Positions 23,983 through 36,331 of a DNA stretch of 64,000 nucleotides are shown in pieces (positions within the stretch are counted from its first letter, which is position 1; every line of letters begins with the position of its first letter). Under the pieces are notes generated by a model that was not told the DNA's origin, did no database searches, and worked only from the letters and a program-made list of their open reading frames with translations. The position numbers and the translations under genes were made by a program. Source of the DNA: Macrobrachium rosenbergii (Eukaryota; Arthropoda; Malacostraca; Decapoda; Palaemonidae); contig NC_089784.1 of NCBI RefSeq assembly GCF_040412425.1, forward strand, positions 38,935,570-38,999,569, given 5' to 3'.

Positions 23983-25200
23983 AGTATAATTTGCAAGAAG
24001 TCGCTTGAAGCCAACCCTGTACAGTAGAATGTTAGGAGTGGGTTTGTCACTGCATAGCTGACCCAAATTGACCCAGATACCAACACATGGATCTTATCAG
24101 TATTCTCATCTGTCCCTTCCTTACCTGGGACAGACACTTGGGTGGCACGATCAAAAAGGGGCAAGGATGAGAGGTTGAGTGCTGCTCCCTTAAGCAGCTT
24201 AAATGAACTAAGCTGCTTAAAACAACCATTCTATGAGGCAGAGTGATCGTGCTGAATTGTCTTTCCACAGGACACCTGGGAAGATGCAAGCAGATGGTCA
24301 AGGCATCTGGAAGATGACACATCTTGGGCACAGTCACCATATGGGCCCGACATCAGGGCCCCTACCCTCGCCAGATGCCTTAAAAGGAGCCAGGACAGGA
24401 AGATCTTGGCAATCGGCAGTCAGTAATGGGAGTTAGCAGTTAGCCAGAGACACATGGGTGATCGCTACAAATGCTGAGAGGCGCCCCCACCCCCTTGTCA
24501 CCACCTGAAGCTCCTACAACAGAATCCAGCCCCTTCTTCACCACGTGGACGGACTTCCCAAGTGAACTAGTGCAGAGTGCCACGAGTGTGACCGCCCATC
24601 GTCATTCTTCGCCAGAGACCCGCGCCCCCCACCCATAGTAAAGTACAAGTGAAGGCTTTTCAGTCACGACATTTTGCCCTTAGAAATGTTTACCGGGTGC
24701 CAGTATATCCCTGTATCCAATGTGCCATTTCCCATTGCTATTCCAAGTGTTTGTGTCCCAGTGTTAAGTGTTCATTCATTCCTGGAGATCTTGGCACCCT
24801 CAGTGCAGTCTCGATCCATCTGTGTGTTTTCTATTTTCCCTTACTGGCGTGTAGTCCTTAAATCTCTCTTGCAGAGGGACCTATTTGCCGTGGACTCTTC
24901 TTGGGCTGTGCCTTGCAACCATTCAAGTCTCCAGTAGGAAGAACTCCAGGCTTTGCAAGCCTCTATATTGTTTACTTTACCATTCCTTTGATCTTTTATT
25001 GTAAATACAATTACTTTAGTTACTCCAGTGTTTATGCAACATTCCCTCATGAAGTAGAACCCTAAGCTCATAAGAAACATCCCTTTTTCTTTTCTTTTTA
25101 TGGTTTCCTGGACGTTAAAGGTCAGTCTGCCAAGGCCAAGTGTATAAAATTCCGTTGCTGAACTGTTAAAGTGCTCTACAGATCCAGAAAACCAGGAAAA

Positions 25201-25203
<3 letters not shown>
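23983..25203. other. GC-richer unclassified stretch, possible LTR relic
   Basis: 24180-24960 is clearly richer in G and C than its surroundings. It includes CTTAAAAGGAGCCAGGACAG (a TATA-like box near 24380) and T-rich TTTTATTGTAAATAC near 24995, as LTRs often do. I could not find a partner copy or TG...CA ends with duplication. Short open frames there resemble nothing known. Confidence 0.3.

Positions 25204-25273
<70 letters not shown>
25204..25273. repeat. (TA)n microsatellite
   Basis: Pure TA tract. Confidence 0.95.
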
Positions 25274-25279
<6 letters not shown>

Positions 25280-25575
25280 TTATGCATACATATAAAATCG
25301 TCCTTTCATCACCTGCCAATAGTCGAAGATTATTTCACTGGGTAGAAATGGACATCGGAGCCAATTTTCCATTGGAACTGACAAGTAGAAAAAAATAAAA
25401 ATACGAAAAACTCTCCCATAAAATGCACTTTCTTAACACTATATCCAACTTCTATAGTCGCTACTATTTTCAGAAATGTCCGATAGAAAAATACTTTATA
25501 AACTAATAATAATGAAAGACTTTGTTATGCTGGGATCTGAGATGTATTCCTAATCTGACTCTCTGTCTCTCTCTT

Positions 25576-25579
<4 letters not shown>

Positions 25580-25647
<68 letters not shown>
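25580..25647. repeat. (GA)n microsatellite
   Basis: About 34 GA units. Confidence 0.95.
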
Positions 25648-25650
<3 letters not shown>

Positions 25651-26235
25651 TGTTTCCACTCAAAAATATTTCAGTATGTATGATTTCATGTTCATTTCTT
25701 TGTGTCTGCTCAGACGTCTCTGAATTTATTCTTAGGTTACCAGTTGGAGCTGAGTATATAGCGAAAACGTCCTGTATTAAGATTTACTGTAAAGGTCAAC
25801 GAATATAAATAATGTTTTCAGTATAAGGCTTGAGAGTACAAGCAAGGAATCCTTGCAGTTGGATAAGAATTCCTTGCACGGAAGGAATAACAGTAGACAG
25901 AGCTACTCTCCGTTGCTTAGATTTGAATTATTACGAGGATATAATAGAGATAAAAAGACTTGCACAAAATTTTAGAATGAATAAAATTAATTTCTAATGA
26001 GCCCTACTTCTTATAAAGGATGAAATAAATTCAGCATGGTAATTCAAGAAAACCCTCAAACGTTAGCCTACCAGTCCACCCCAAATTTCAAATGACTTTG
26101 CTTCTCGCCGCTGGCCGGTAAATAGCCTTATTCTTTTCCCTTAGTTTTTTGTAGTTCCTCCCCACTTAATCTAGCATATCAACAGATGACTTCGTTTCTT
26201 GCTCGTCATACTAACTTTATTTGCTTTGTTTATCT
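25648..26235. other. No gene recognised
   Basis: No coding or repeat structure that I can support. Confidence 0.5.
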
Positions 26236-26471
26236 TGACCCGCGTTCGATTCTCTGACCGGCCAATGAAGAATTAGAGAAATTTATTTCTGGTGATAGAA
26301 ATTCATTTCTCGTCATAATGTGGTTCGGATTCCACAGTAAGCTGTAGGTTGCGTTGCTAGGTAACCAGTTGGTTCTTAGCCACGTAAAATAAATCTAATA
26401 TTTCGGGCCAGCCCTATGAGAGCTGTTAATCAGCTCAGTGGTCTGGCTAAACTAAGGTATACTTAACTTTT
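26236..26471 (+). mobile_element. tRNA-derived SINE, 5'-truncated
   Basis: Same family as 14344-14625, beginning at the B-box-like GCGTTCGATTC and ending GGTATACTTAACTTTTT. The 5' tRNA-like head is missing. No clear target duplication. Confidence 0.85.
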
Positions 26472-26894
26472 TAGACTCAAGAAGTGACCATGCCGCGCAA
26501 GAGCAAATAAAATAAAACTAATATAAGAAAACGTGTTTAGGCAATGATTGTGTTTTAAAACGTAAAGTAACTCTAAAAATGCAAATTATCATAGTTACTC
26601 AATTGTTAACATTTAAGAAAATTTCAGGCATTGATTTTAACAAAGCAAACTATCTTAAGTTAATTTTCAGAGGTATTCATCTACTGGTATAAAAAATAGA
26701 TAGACTGGCAGATGAGTATGGAATTTCATGCTTCCATGACTGTATTGGAAAAATATTTTACCCTGTCAGCACCAAACAGCGAGGAAATTCAATATCCAGA
26801 CGAATACACGAGATGAATGTCTTAATAACTTACTGAATGAGCCACCCAGCAAATTATATCCACGCCTCTCTAGCAAGTGTTAATTTATGGATGT
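26472..26894. other. No gene recognised
   Basis: AT-rich spacer between two SINEs. Confidence 0.5.
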
Positions 26895-26910
26895 ATGTCA
26901 TGAGTGAGTA
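26895..26910. repeat. Target-site duplication (left)
   Basis: ATGTCATGAGTGAGTA, identical to 27375-27390. Confidence 0.95.
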
Positions 26911-27374
26911 GAGCCTCAATGGCCAAGTTGGTTAGAGCAGCAGCCTCGGACTTCTTAGAGGTCTATGGCACAGGTTCAAATCCGCAGCCGACCAGTTAGA
27001 GAGGCAGACACTTTGCTATCCGTGTAGACACCCCGGGATTATGCATGTAATCAACGGATAGGTTTGCTTAATAACAAATGGGTGTTACAGACTAATACAC
27101 ACACAAACAAAGCCACTCCAACATCTTCTAAAAACATAACAGACACCTCACATGTCTCGACCTAACCACGCAACGTCTCCTCGCTGCTGGGAGAAAGGGC
27201 ACTGGTGACTGGTACAATACATGTACATACGCTACTGGGGTCTAAGCAATGACAGGTAGGGCAGCCGATCGAGACTACAAAGTCTACCCCAAAGCCAAAT
27301 CAAAGTCCTTCAAAAGAAGGCATCGTGCTTACCCCATACAAATGGGAAAATAAGCATGTTAAAAGAAGAAGAAA
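26911..27374 (+). mobile_element. tRNA-derived SINE, full length, second family
   Basis: 464 bp with a clear tRNA-like head. TGGCCAAGTTGG serves as A box and GGTTCAAATCC as B box, with the spacing of a tRNA internal promoter. An unrelated body follows, and a purine tail (AAAAGAAGAAGAAA). A perfect 16-bp duplication on both sides shows insertion by target-primed reverse transcription and suggests relative youth. The body differs from the SINE at 14344. Confidence 0.93.
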
Positions 27375-27390
27375 ATGTCATGAGTGAGTA
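27375..27390. repeat. Target-site duplication (right)
   Basis: ATGTCATGAGTGAGTA, perfect match to 26895-26910. Confidence 0.95.
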
Positions 27391-28117
27391 CTTTAGAAAG
27401 GACTAGCAGCAGACATCGCTACTTTCTTCCTATTTACTTGTTCGCCACCTGTAGGTGAGAATCGAGCCTGGAAGTTCGATGGAAAAAAGAGATTCTCTTA
27501 TGAATCAGCGATTTAGTTTTTTAAAAATTTCACTGCAGATGCAACGTCATTATATATTTAGTGTCATTTAGTCAATTTAAATTTCTTCGTAGGAACGAGA
27601 TTGGTCATTCAATAGATACATTTAGATCTCGACTTTCCTGAATAATATTATTTAGTCTTTTTAAAGTTCGATGTAGTAAGAGATCCTCTTTTGATTAATC
27701 TTACCTGTTTTTAGCTCGCTTATGATTGGCATTGTTTAGACTTATGAATGTTATTTAGCCAAATTCTACTTAAAAAAAAAAATCTTCTTAAAACTAGTTG
27801 TTGGTGATACGAGAAGTGTCATTTTAGATTATTTTCTCATATGCTTATAAATATCGTCATCAAAATTCAGTTTCCGTCATGATAACCCATGATTTTCTGG
27901 CTAATGAACTCCAACACTTTATTGCAACGCTTTTCGTACAAAAATAGACGTCATAAATTGGGAGAGAGACCCTTTGCGCATCTTTTACGGATAAACAAAA
28001 TATGCATACTAATGTACATTCTCTCTCTCACTCTCTGTCTCTCTAGGCAAATGCCACGAAGGAATTCAACACACGTTCCATATCTTCGTGATTCAGTTAT
28101 ACACACACACAAACATA

Positions 28118-28120
<3 letters not shown>
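27391..28120. other. No gene recognised
   Basis: AT-rich. Phrases such as TTTAGTC and GTCATTTAG recur loosely between 27540 and 27760, but no clear repeat unit can be set. Confidence 0.45.

Positions 28121-28208
<88 letters not shown>
28121..28208. repeat. (TG)n(TA)n microsatellite
   Basis: Short TG run passing into TA. Confidence 0.95.
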
Positions 28209-28212
<4 letters not shown>

Positions 28213-28249
28213 CACTATATTAAAGGGGCCTTGTCAGACCTTGACAAAA

Positions 28250-28251
<2 letters not shown>

Positions 28252-28322
<71 letters not shown>
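28252..28322. repeat. (CT)n microsatellite
   Basis: About 35 CT units. Confidence 0.95.
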
Positions 28323-28326
<4 letters not shown>

Positions 28327-29175
28327 TACCTATTCTGTCTAAGGTGTGTAAATCAAACCCTAAAATTACAAAACTAAAATTTATTAAGCAAGCCTAACAA
28401 CGAATCATGTAAAATGAAATCATTACCCCGAAATAAAGAAAAAATTGCATGTCACATTTGATACGTGGGGATTATTTTCTGTCCCCCACCGAGTTCATTT
28501 CACGGGAGCCTTCTACACTTAACTTTCAAAGTAATTTCTGTCACTGGTTCTGTTATAAACGACCACTTCCCCCATCGGCCATTTAAATGCTCACTTACCC
28601 AGGAGCACATCCTCCCCAGTTAATCATGGGTCTATTGAAACATTCCTGGGAAAGAACGGAACCATCTCTATTAGACCCTAGTTTATACACACATCAAAAC
28701 ACACGAGATAAATGTTAAATAATTTCGGAAAGAACAATCAGTTACAAAAAGGTTAGTAGCTTTTCTAACACGTCTTCTTAGTTCCAGTTAACACCAAGGA
28801 GTCAGTAATCTATCACAAGCCCCTTCTCGCTTAGTGGTTTTGTAACAAACTTATGCACGTATATTTCCGTTTTACACATCCACGAATCTGATTATAACCA
28901 GACCAAAAAGTTCCATGCCTTAATGATGGAAATTTCCATCAATGACTTGTGATGCTGTATCTGAGCGCTCTGTTGAAGTGTTCAGGTCATCAATCGATCA
29001 ATTGCTGACTCTACTTCATTCTCATGTGGACGAAATCTCCGTGGTTTCCAAGCACCTCCAGAAAGATTGACACAGCTAAATCTCAAAAGTGACTGAACTC
29101 TAGGCGCTGAATAAACACTTAAGACATCCGCACAATCACTGAATATGGCAAGCGTTGGTATCTTACGAATACCTC

Positions 29176-29178
<3 letters not shown>
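28323..29178. other. No gene recognised
   Basis: No coding sequence or repeat that I can support. Confidence 0.5.

Positions 29179-29240
<62 letters not shown>
29179..29240. repeat. (CA)n(TA)n microsatellite
   Basis: Short CA run followed by TA. Confidence 0.95.
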
Positions 29241-29245
<5 letters not shown>

Positions 29246-30782
29246 CTACTGGTCCCTTTTACCAGATCCATGTATGCATATATACATTATTATTAAGTAA
29301 CCAGTCAGTTAAAAGCTCACCATATTCCTTTTATAATTTGCCCTTTTCAGTCTCTTACTGATTACATGAAAATGAAAGGATAACAGAAAACACACAAATA
29401 AATTTTTCTTCAAAAGTGTAGATAGCAATTAACTGCCCTTGGTTTTTGCTTTTGTAGGTTTTCGAAATATGAACAAAAGCGGCTGTATTTTGGTGGTGAC
29501 TACTGCCTCCCTCCAGGTATGTTATGTGGATCCTGTAGTCATGAAGGGATAAAAATATTTGCTACAAAATGTCCTTGCTTTTGTGCACAGTAAAATGAAA
29601 GTCCTCATCACTGAAGACTTTCATAATATAGTTTTTATCGCTCATGTTGCACACACAAACACACACATATTTTTACGAGCCTGGCCCAGGGTAGGTCTAT
29701 CTAGCCCTAATCACAATCTAAAACACATCTGACTGACTTGGCCAAGCCCATAAAAAGAAGTAAATTAATAGCAAATTCAATGGTTCTTCATTAATTTGAT
29801 TTTTATTACAGAGATCAGAAGGATATTGCAAAGGGAGCCCCTCACTAGCTCCTTGGCACCGTCATTACATTAATCACAAATCAAGTAGTGCCAATAACAA
29901 AGGCTTTATGATCTATGATGGAAATTCTTATCTAGAGAATTAATCCTAATCTGAAATAAATCACACTATGGTAGGGACCTCTAAAAGTAAATATACGGTA
30001 ACTCTACCACATAGGCAGATAAATCTGCCGATATTAATCTTGAAGTGTTCTTCCACGCTGGGGATTCAGGAATTGGCACCGTGGACGAACAGATAGGCAC
30101 ACAGCACCAAATGCCTATTCTGCAAGACAAACTCAGTCACTTGGTTTGCAAGGGTAACACTTTCACATTCACTTCGGGAGTGCTGAAGGCTGGGAGGGTA
30201 ACAACTTAGCACAGCAAATTTTGAGGTGCTTACATTACTTGAATTGGAAAACATTTAACACTTCACTTATTGTCTCAGGACTCCAAGGGGTGTCAATATT
30301 AAAAAGTATGGAAATAATAGTGGGAGAATGGGTGTCATAACAAACTCCAAATCCAAACTGTGCCTTTTCCCTTAGGATGTGTTGTCTTGATGTGTAGGGC
30401 AGACCTTGTTTAATTAAGGCGAGGGACTTTGGTGCGACTATGTGAGAGAGTGGTCAGAGACCGACCTGGCAAGGACTCTGCTCTGTGTCTGGCTGGTAAT
30501 AAACTCCTAGCTTGACCCTTGGTCAGGTCCTTTTATAGCATTTGTTCCTGCCTTTCAGTCTCTATCCCGAGTGTGGGTGATTGTCCGTTAACTCGCCAGT
30601 TTCCATCCTGCATCTTGGTGACATCCACAGGAACGGTGCTGGAATAAGGAGATGAACGACAGTACCCATGGGAAATTAAATGCTAACAAAAGCAGGATAA
30701 TAGGCTTAGAGAGAAGGGGTGGAGTTTATCATCAAGACTTCAAGGATTTAGCTGGCGCTAATGTTCAGAGGTGTTTTGACCA

Positions 30783-30790
30783 CTTATCTG
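30783..30790. repeat. 8-bp target duplication of hAT-type element (left)
   Basis: CTTATCTG; the right copy at 32686-32693 is CTTCCCTG, and the uninterrupted LTR copy reads CTTCCCTG. Two mismatches. Confidence 0.7.
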
Positions 30791-32685
30791 CAGTGGCGTA
30801 GCTGGCATTCCATTAGTAGGGGTGCCTAGGTGGGGGCAAGATATTTGTTGAGGGGCCCAAAGAAAATTACAAAAAACTAATGTACTAATTCTGAAACTAG
30901 TAAAATATACTATTCTCGAATGTACATATCCATGTGAATGAAGGAAAATAACAGTATTAGTAAATCTTTATTGGAAATGATAGAACTAAATTTTCCATCA
31001 ATTTTCAACTCTACAATATGCAAATGTATCAGATACTGTAATGTAAATTTCCTGAACCTTATATTCAACACTAGCCTAATTTCTATTATCAAGTTTTAAT
31101 TTTCAACTATAGTATAGTAATATCCTTGCCATGCACTGTAAATATATCAAAATAGTGCATATATTTAAGGGACATATATATTCAATTCATAACTGCCATA
31201 CTATAAGATGTGATGAAAGAGAGATAGCTGCAAGATGGTACTAGGTCAAACCGACAGTCGCAAAATCATTGCATTCAGCAAATAGTTTGGTTACCTCAGC
31301 TGTTCGGCTTGATGAACACAATATTGGCTCTGGTATGTGAAACAGATGACCGAGTTGGTATGTGAGTACATAATTTCGTACGTTAGAAAATATAGATTTT
31401 GTGTCTAATTCTGCCCAAAAATAAGTCTGATCGTTCATTAGCGAAGCTAGCGCGAGATCGTCAAGACGTGGTTTTGAGTGTTCCAATCTCTTAGAACTGG
31501 CAGAATAAGGTAAAGTTCCGACTCTTCTTTTTTCTGTGTGAACTGTGGACTTGTGAATTTTTACCATGTTTCAAGACATTTATGAACTTGTGTGGAAAGT
31601 TGAATATAACCATTCATGCTGCTTTAATATTCTATTTTATTGTGTTTTTGCTTACCATTATTAACCATGCATTTTAGACTTTCATTATTATGTTTTGCAC
31701 TTGTATATTTTTGGGAGATTACTATTGTGCTTAATTCTTTCGACAGATGTCTGTGGTCACATGGTGATGACATTGTGGTGATATCTGTGGAATTGGTGTG
31801 ATTATAGAGAGGACAATGCAAAACCTTTGCAATGTCGGTATTTCTTATGTGGTTGACTTAAGACTAGACGTTTAATGTCTAAGATGGAGTATGTGAGAGT
31901 TTTGAGTTTAAAGGCTTTTAGCTATGGTAAGACTTTTAGTCAGAGTTAGATTATTTTGACTTGATAAATCATTGATTATGCATTTTAATCTTTTCTTTGT
32001 TCATTCATTTCTTATTGGGTTGGTTTGAATAATAAAATCTATTTTTGTAGGAAAGACTGCGTTTTCCTTAGAATATCCATTTCTTTTTTGAGGATGATAT
32101 TAGAGAGAGAGAGAGAGAGAATGCGCGAGGCGAATGCTGTGACGAGAGAGAGAGAGAGATTTGCTGAGAGGAAAAAATGCGAGTAGTGTCTGAGGGGAAA
32201 GGTCGAATTACCATGTTCTCCTGAAGATAGATCGCAAATGGCCAGTTACGTAAACATTTCTACACGAAATGCTGAGTCTGTTAGGAGGGGTATAACACAT
32301 ATCATCAATAACACAAAAGACTTATGACCCTCAAAAATCTCTTCAAAATTTCAACCTATCCCATTCCCTCTTCTTCATATCCTTTTCCTGGAAATTAACT
32401 CTAAGCAGCAGTAGCAAATTGCATTGCACTTATTCAAAACTGTAACTATAGTTTCAATCACTTCATGCTCACACATACTGTAAGTTGACAACATTAAGTC
32501 GGATCAAAATATCATGAACAAACATATCATTTGTGTTAAAAACCCATAACTATAATTCTGCTTTTGACCACCAGAGGGTTAAAGTTTAGCTACAAAGGGA
32601 ATTTCAACTGGGGAACCAGTGGGGGGCCAAGCATCTGACTTGGGGGCCACAGACACCCCTCTGGCCCCCAATAGCGATGCCACTG
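30791..32685. mobile_element. hAT-type DNA transposon, non-autonomous
   Basis: 1895 bp with ends CAGTGGCGTAGCTGGC and, read inward from the right, CAGTGGCATCGCTATTGG. It sits between 8-bp near-duplicate targets. The empty site is visible in the other LTR (39782-39793), which proves the insertion. There is no transposase: a 108-codon minus-strand frame at 31241-31567 has no recognisable family. (GA)n stretches lie near 32101-32158. Confidence 0.85.
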
Positions 32686-32703
32686 CTTCCCTGTTCTTCT
32701 ATT

Positions 32704-32720
32704 CTGGGTGGTCGTAAGTT
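32704..32720. repeat. 17-bp SINE target duplication (left)
   Basis: CTGGGTGGTCGTAAGTT versus CTGGGTGGTCGTGAGTT at 32988-33004. Confidence 0.9.
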
Positions 32721-32987
32721 AAGTATACCTTAGTTTTACCAGACCACTGAGCTGATTAACAGCTCTCCTAGGGCTGGCCCGAAGGATTAGACTTATTTTA
32801 CGTGGCTAAGAACCAACTGGTTACTCAGCAACGGGACGTACAGGCTACAGCTTATTGTGGAATCCGAACCACATTATAGCGAGAAATTAATTTCCATCCT
32901 TTAATTCTTCATTAGCCGGCCGGAGACTCGAACTCGGGCCTAGAGAGTGCTAGACCACAACTCTACTGATTCTCCCAACGAAGAACT
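32721..32987 (-). mobile_element. tRNA-derived SINE in LTR
   Basis: Minus-strand copy of the family at 14344-14625. It keeps the tRNA-like head: the minus strand reads GAATCAGTAGAGTTGTGG (A-box region) and GAGTTCGAGTC (B box), then the shared body. A 17-bp duplication with one mismatch flanks it, and the other LTR is uninterrupted at this site. Confidence 0.92.
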
Positions 32988-33091
32988 CTGGGTGGTCGTG
33001 AGTTGACTCACTGTCTTTATTCTACGTTTTTAGTTTTACGTTAATTTTAATACGTGGAGCTTCACATGCTATTGCAAATAACAATGGCACA

Positions 33092-34150
33092 TTGGAAGAC
33101 ATTTTACACCCTTTTCGGGTGTGAATGTCGGCTTAGCTCTATGTTTTAAAATTAACTCCTCTCTCTCTTAGCCTTCAAATCTCAAAATAAAATGTAAATT
33201 TAAGATTGTTATATGTTTGCTGACAGTGCAAGCTTTCATTAACTCATTAGCATAATGTTACTCTACTGTGTTTAATCTACTACTAATCAATTTTAATGAT
33301 AATGCAGTTATAACTAAATTAGAAGTTACATATTACAAGCACTGTATAAGGAAGTATATGCAGACATCCTAACTAGGCATTTTAATTTTATCCCTAGTTA
33401 GTTTTGATTCATAAAATACAAACTTTCTCGCTTTTGATATATAGACATTTCTGACCTGTTTACTGATCACCTGTCAGTTTTCCATTGCTTATTTGTAAGT
33501 AGTGCTAGAGGCAGTAGTTGTCGGTTAACTTAAGATAGTAGTTGTCGGTTATAGGGATTAAAATATTGCAGATAAAAGTATAAGGGACAAATAGGTCACA
33601 GTTAATTTTCATTACAAGCAATTTTACCCTAGTGCAAGGGTTTTAGATTAATCATGCAAGCAATTGCATGAAAAGGGAAAAGTCAGTGACTTATAGAGCC
33701 AGTGTATCTGGCTTATGGCACTCTGCACTGGGAGAGCGTTGATGCAGGGTAAAAATTTGCCATTATAAGGCGTAAAGTGAGATTAACAAAGATTAATTTT
33801 TCAAAATTAGGAAAACATTACAAAATTACAAATTTACAGAATTACAAGAGAATAATTCACAAATTACATAGAAAGAGAATAAAGGAGTGACTTGCATCCG
33901 ACTCTGGTATGGGTGCCAAATTACTCAAGTGAGGGTGGCACTGTGCTGTATAGGTAAGAGTGCCATGAGAGCTCGAGACTCTTGGCTGCCTGGAGTTTTT
34001 ACACCTTTGATTTTTCTTCTTCAGCACTCTTTTAGACTGATGGCTTAGGTTTGCAGAAGTCGGTGAATCCGAATCTGAGGAAGGTACTGGGGTGCCATTT
34101 ACTCCTATTGCTGTGACGGCTGAAGCATTGACAGTGGCAATAATTTCTAC
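33092..34150. other. AT-rich internal 3' part of LTR element
   Basis: Where pol would lie on the minus strand there is only AT-rich sequence with no RT or integrase motifs. Confidence 0.55.
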
Positions 34151-34156
34151 TATCTG

Positions 34157-35040
34157 TCACTGCAGCTCTTTGATTTCTGAGGCAAGCTGAGATATGGATG
34201 AATTTTCCATCAGGGCATTATTTTCCGAGGCCTGGGGCATAGATGAAGAAGTCTTTGTGGACGTGAGGGACTCACAGGTTATGACGACCAACTCATACAC
34301 AGGTTGCGAGGGCGCATCGAGGAGTGAGCTTCCGCTTAGGTCATGGGTATCTGGTATGGACCCTAGAAATTTCGGGCTGGCTCTCTTTCCGGCACTGGAA
34401 GTGGGGTCAGGTCGGGCGAAGAGAGGAGAGCCGGAATGGGATCTCCTAAAGGGAGATCTATGTGCTGCTCTGGCACTATCACTAAGGCAGGGCAAGGTGC
34501 AGGAATTAAAGCTGGATTTGGCTCTGGCACTGTCACTTTGGCAGGGCCAGGCGTAGGACTTACAACTGAGGTGGGCTCGACTCCAGGACGGATGGAGCGT
34601 GGCACTGCTCAGGGCACTCAAGTGGCACTGGCAGGGAATTTGAGTTAAATTTTGGCTCTCCTTGAGGGAGTTGTGGTGCATGCTCTGGCACTGGCACTAA
34701 GCAGGGCCAGGTACGGGAATTAGGTTTGGTAAAGGCTCCACTACTGAGAAGGGTGGAGCTTGGCACTGACCAGGGCTCTCATGTGGCACTGGCAGTGTTT
34801 TTGAGGCAGGTTGATGTTGATTAAGTGTGCCTATTTGAGACTGTGAGAGGTCAGGACCTCTCCATTGTCTTGGATGCAATGGAGACAGGGAATCCTGTCC
34901 CAGAAGGAGACCATAGTCTCCAGGGATGTGCTTGGAAACTGCAAGGGTGCAAATACGAGTTCTGTGAGGTCTAGTGACCCTCAGACGAACTGTGGGAAGA
35001 ATCAATTTTACATGGTTGATACTCTCTATCATGACGAGAT
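34157..35040 (-). pseudogene. Proline-rich C-terminal region of gag-like polyprotein
   Basis: Minus-strand frames (34363-34605, 34560-34766, 34697-35032) are rich in P, V, E and L with units like PALVPVPE. The underlying DNA is an imperfect duplication (about 34430-34650 against 34655-34810: CTCTGGCACT..CACTAAG.CAGGGC). Upstream, around 34830-35100, a segment reading LRVTRPHRTRICTLAV and DYGLLLGQDSLSPL resembles the end of a retropepsin domain, but I see no DTG. Frames are interrupted throughout. Confidence 0.45.
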
Positions 35041-35191
35041 TGTGGTTTTCAATTTTAGCCCCATAAGGTACTTTGTCTTCCCATATAATGGAGATTGGCG
35101 CTCCAATATCTTTGAATGCTTGGACCTGGCGTGTGTGGTAGCGACTGTGAGGGGTGCCACAAATATGAGGCTGGAGAGCTGAGGGATGAAT

Positions 35192-35730
35192 TTATGACTG
35201 CCAAAGCAATGGGGGAAGTAGCTGTATTCTTAGGGCAAAACTTCCAGAGGGCAGAGTGTTCACAGACCTTGCCTGCTGTGCAAAAGACCTTATTAAAATC
35301 TTTGCTAGGCGCTGGTGAAGGTTGTGGAGCTTGCCTTTGTTGATCAGGATTCTAAGTGCCCTCTCTTTTTGCAATAAGTGCACACAGAAGTTTTAGATGA
35401 GAGTCCATTCTTAGGTTGGGCTTGTGATGAGGTAGGATAAGAAGGTACAAGTTTCTTGCCCATTGTACTGTGCTGATGATGCACTCACTCAGAAGGCTCC
35501 TCGAGCGTCATGACATTGTCAGCATCTAGCCAACGTTTGTAATGTCAACCCTTGTGATAATTCCAATCCGTCCAGGATTGACCTATTTCTCTGGGTAAGC
35601 TGTGCCAGCATTGTCTCCAGTAGTCCGATGTTACCTCGTGCGCTTTATTGACAGCCCTCTGGACTATGGTAAGATCTCCTTGTTCCATGGCTGTCAAAGC
35701 ACGAAGCACAACTAAACCTTTTCCTCCCAT
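35192..35730 (-). pseudogene. Gag-like middle region with broken zinc knuckle
   Basis: The minus-strand piece 35545-35730 (GKGLVVLRALTAMEQGDLTI, then VNKAHEVTSDYWRQCWHSL) fits the capsid C-terminal part of Gypsy-type gag. Near 35360-35400 the strand reads CTYCKKRGHLES then stop, the first three ligands of a CX2CX4HX4C knuckle with the last part destroyed by tga. Confidence 0.55.
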
Positions 35731-36331
35731 ATGCTTGTTTATTATTAAAGCTATCTCTGTTGCACTGAGGTCAAATTCTCAAAAACCTTCTCTATGTGAT
35801 CCAGCCATGCATCAGGTTCAGTGTCTAACCATTTCTGTATAAGTGTGCTCGTGCTCGACAGTGTTGACAGGGGGGTGGGTTAGTTGGAGGAGGATTCTCT
35901 GCCCTATGTTGAGCGAGTGCCATGGCAATCATATGGCGAGCTTGCTCGAGTGCTAACTTATGGGCGCGCTGTTCTTCCTTTGCTTGCCTCTCTGCTTTGG
36001 CAAGAGCAGTTTTCTCCCGAGCTAAGTTTGGCTCGTGTTGACGTTGCTTCTCCTCCTGGTTTTCAGCTTCGGCGAGGGCGGCTTTCTCCCAAGACAGGTT
36101 TAGCTCATGTTGGCATTGCTTCTCCTCCCTCTGGCTTTCAACTTCAGGAAAGGCAGCTTTCTCCCGAACCAGGTTTAGCTCGTGTTGGCATTGCTTCTCC
36201 TCCTTCTCTTCTCTCTCCTTCTTTGCTCTAGCTACCTGTTCATCTATCCAGGCAGTCAGTTGCTCTCCCCTGAGACCCCTGTTTTGTTTGAGCCCTTGGA
36301 AGGTCTGGTAGTCTTCGGCATAGGTAGACAT
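35731..36331 (-). pseudogene. Gag-like coiled-coil N-terminal region
   Basis: An ATG at 36331 begins MSTYAEDYQTFQGLKQNRGL, then a charged helical stretch in which a unit of about 22 residues (EEKQCQHELNL..EKAALAEAE) repeats three to four times (about 36010-36240). The open frame runs to 35825. A second piece ending AWLDHIEKVFENLTS (about 35770-35815) lies in a shifted frame. Coiled-coil N-termini followed by capsid and knuckle are typical of some Gypsy gags. Confidence 0.6.

Larger units (their letters stand above)
29671..33091 (-). repeat. Left (3') LTR of minus-strand LTR element, with two insertions
   Basis: Homologous to 38685-39904 from TTTTACGAGCCTGG to AATGGCACA. About 1.2 kb of LTR remains once the hAT-type element (30791-32685) and SINE (32721-32987) are set aside. 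The outer ~44 bp present in the other LTR are replaced by a CA-rich tract, so this LTR is truncated at its outer end. Confidence 0.85.

Noticed and set aside
26911..26990. Functional tRNA gene
   Set aside because: The A and B boxes are present, but the acceptor stem does not close. The sequence continues into a SINE body flanked by a target duplication.
34194..34556. 120-codon plus-strand open frame
   Set aside because: Antisense to the proline-rich gag-like tail; its openness follows from the repeated GC-rich sequence.
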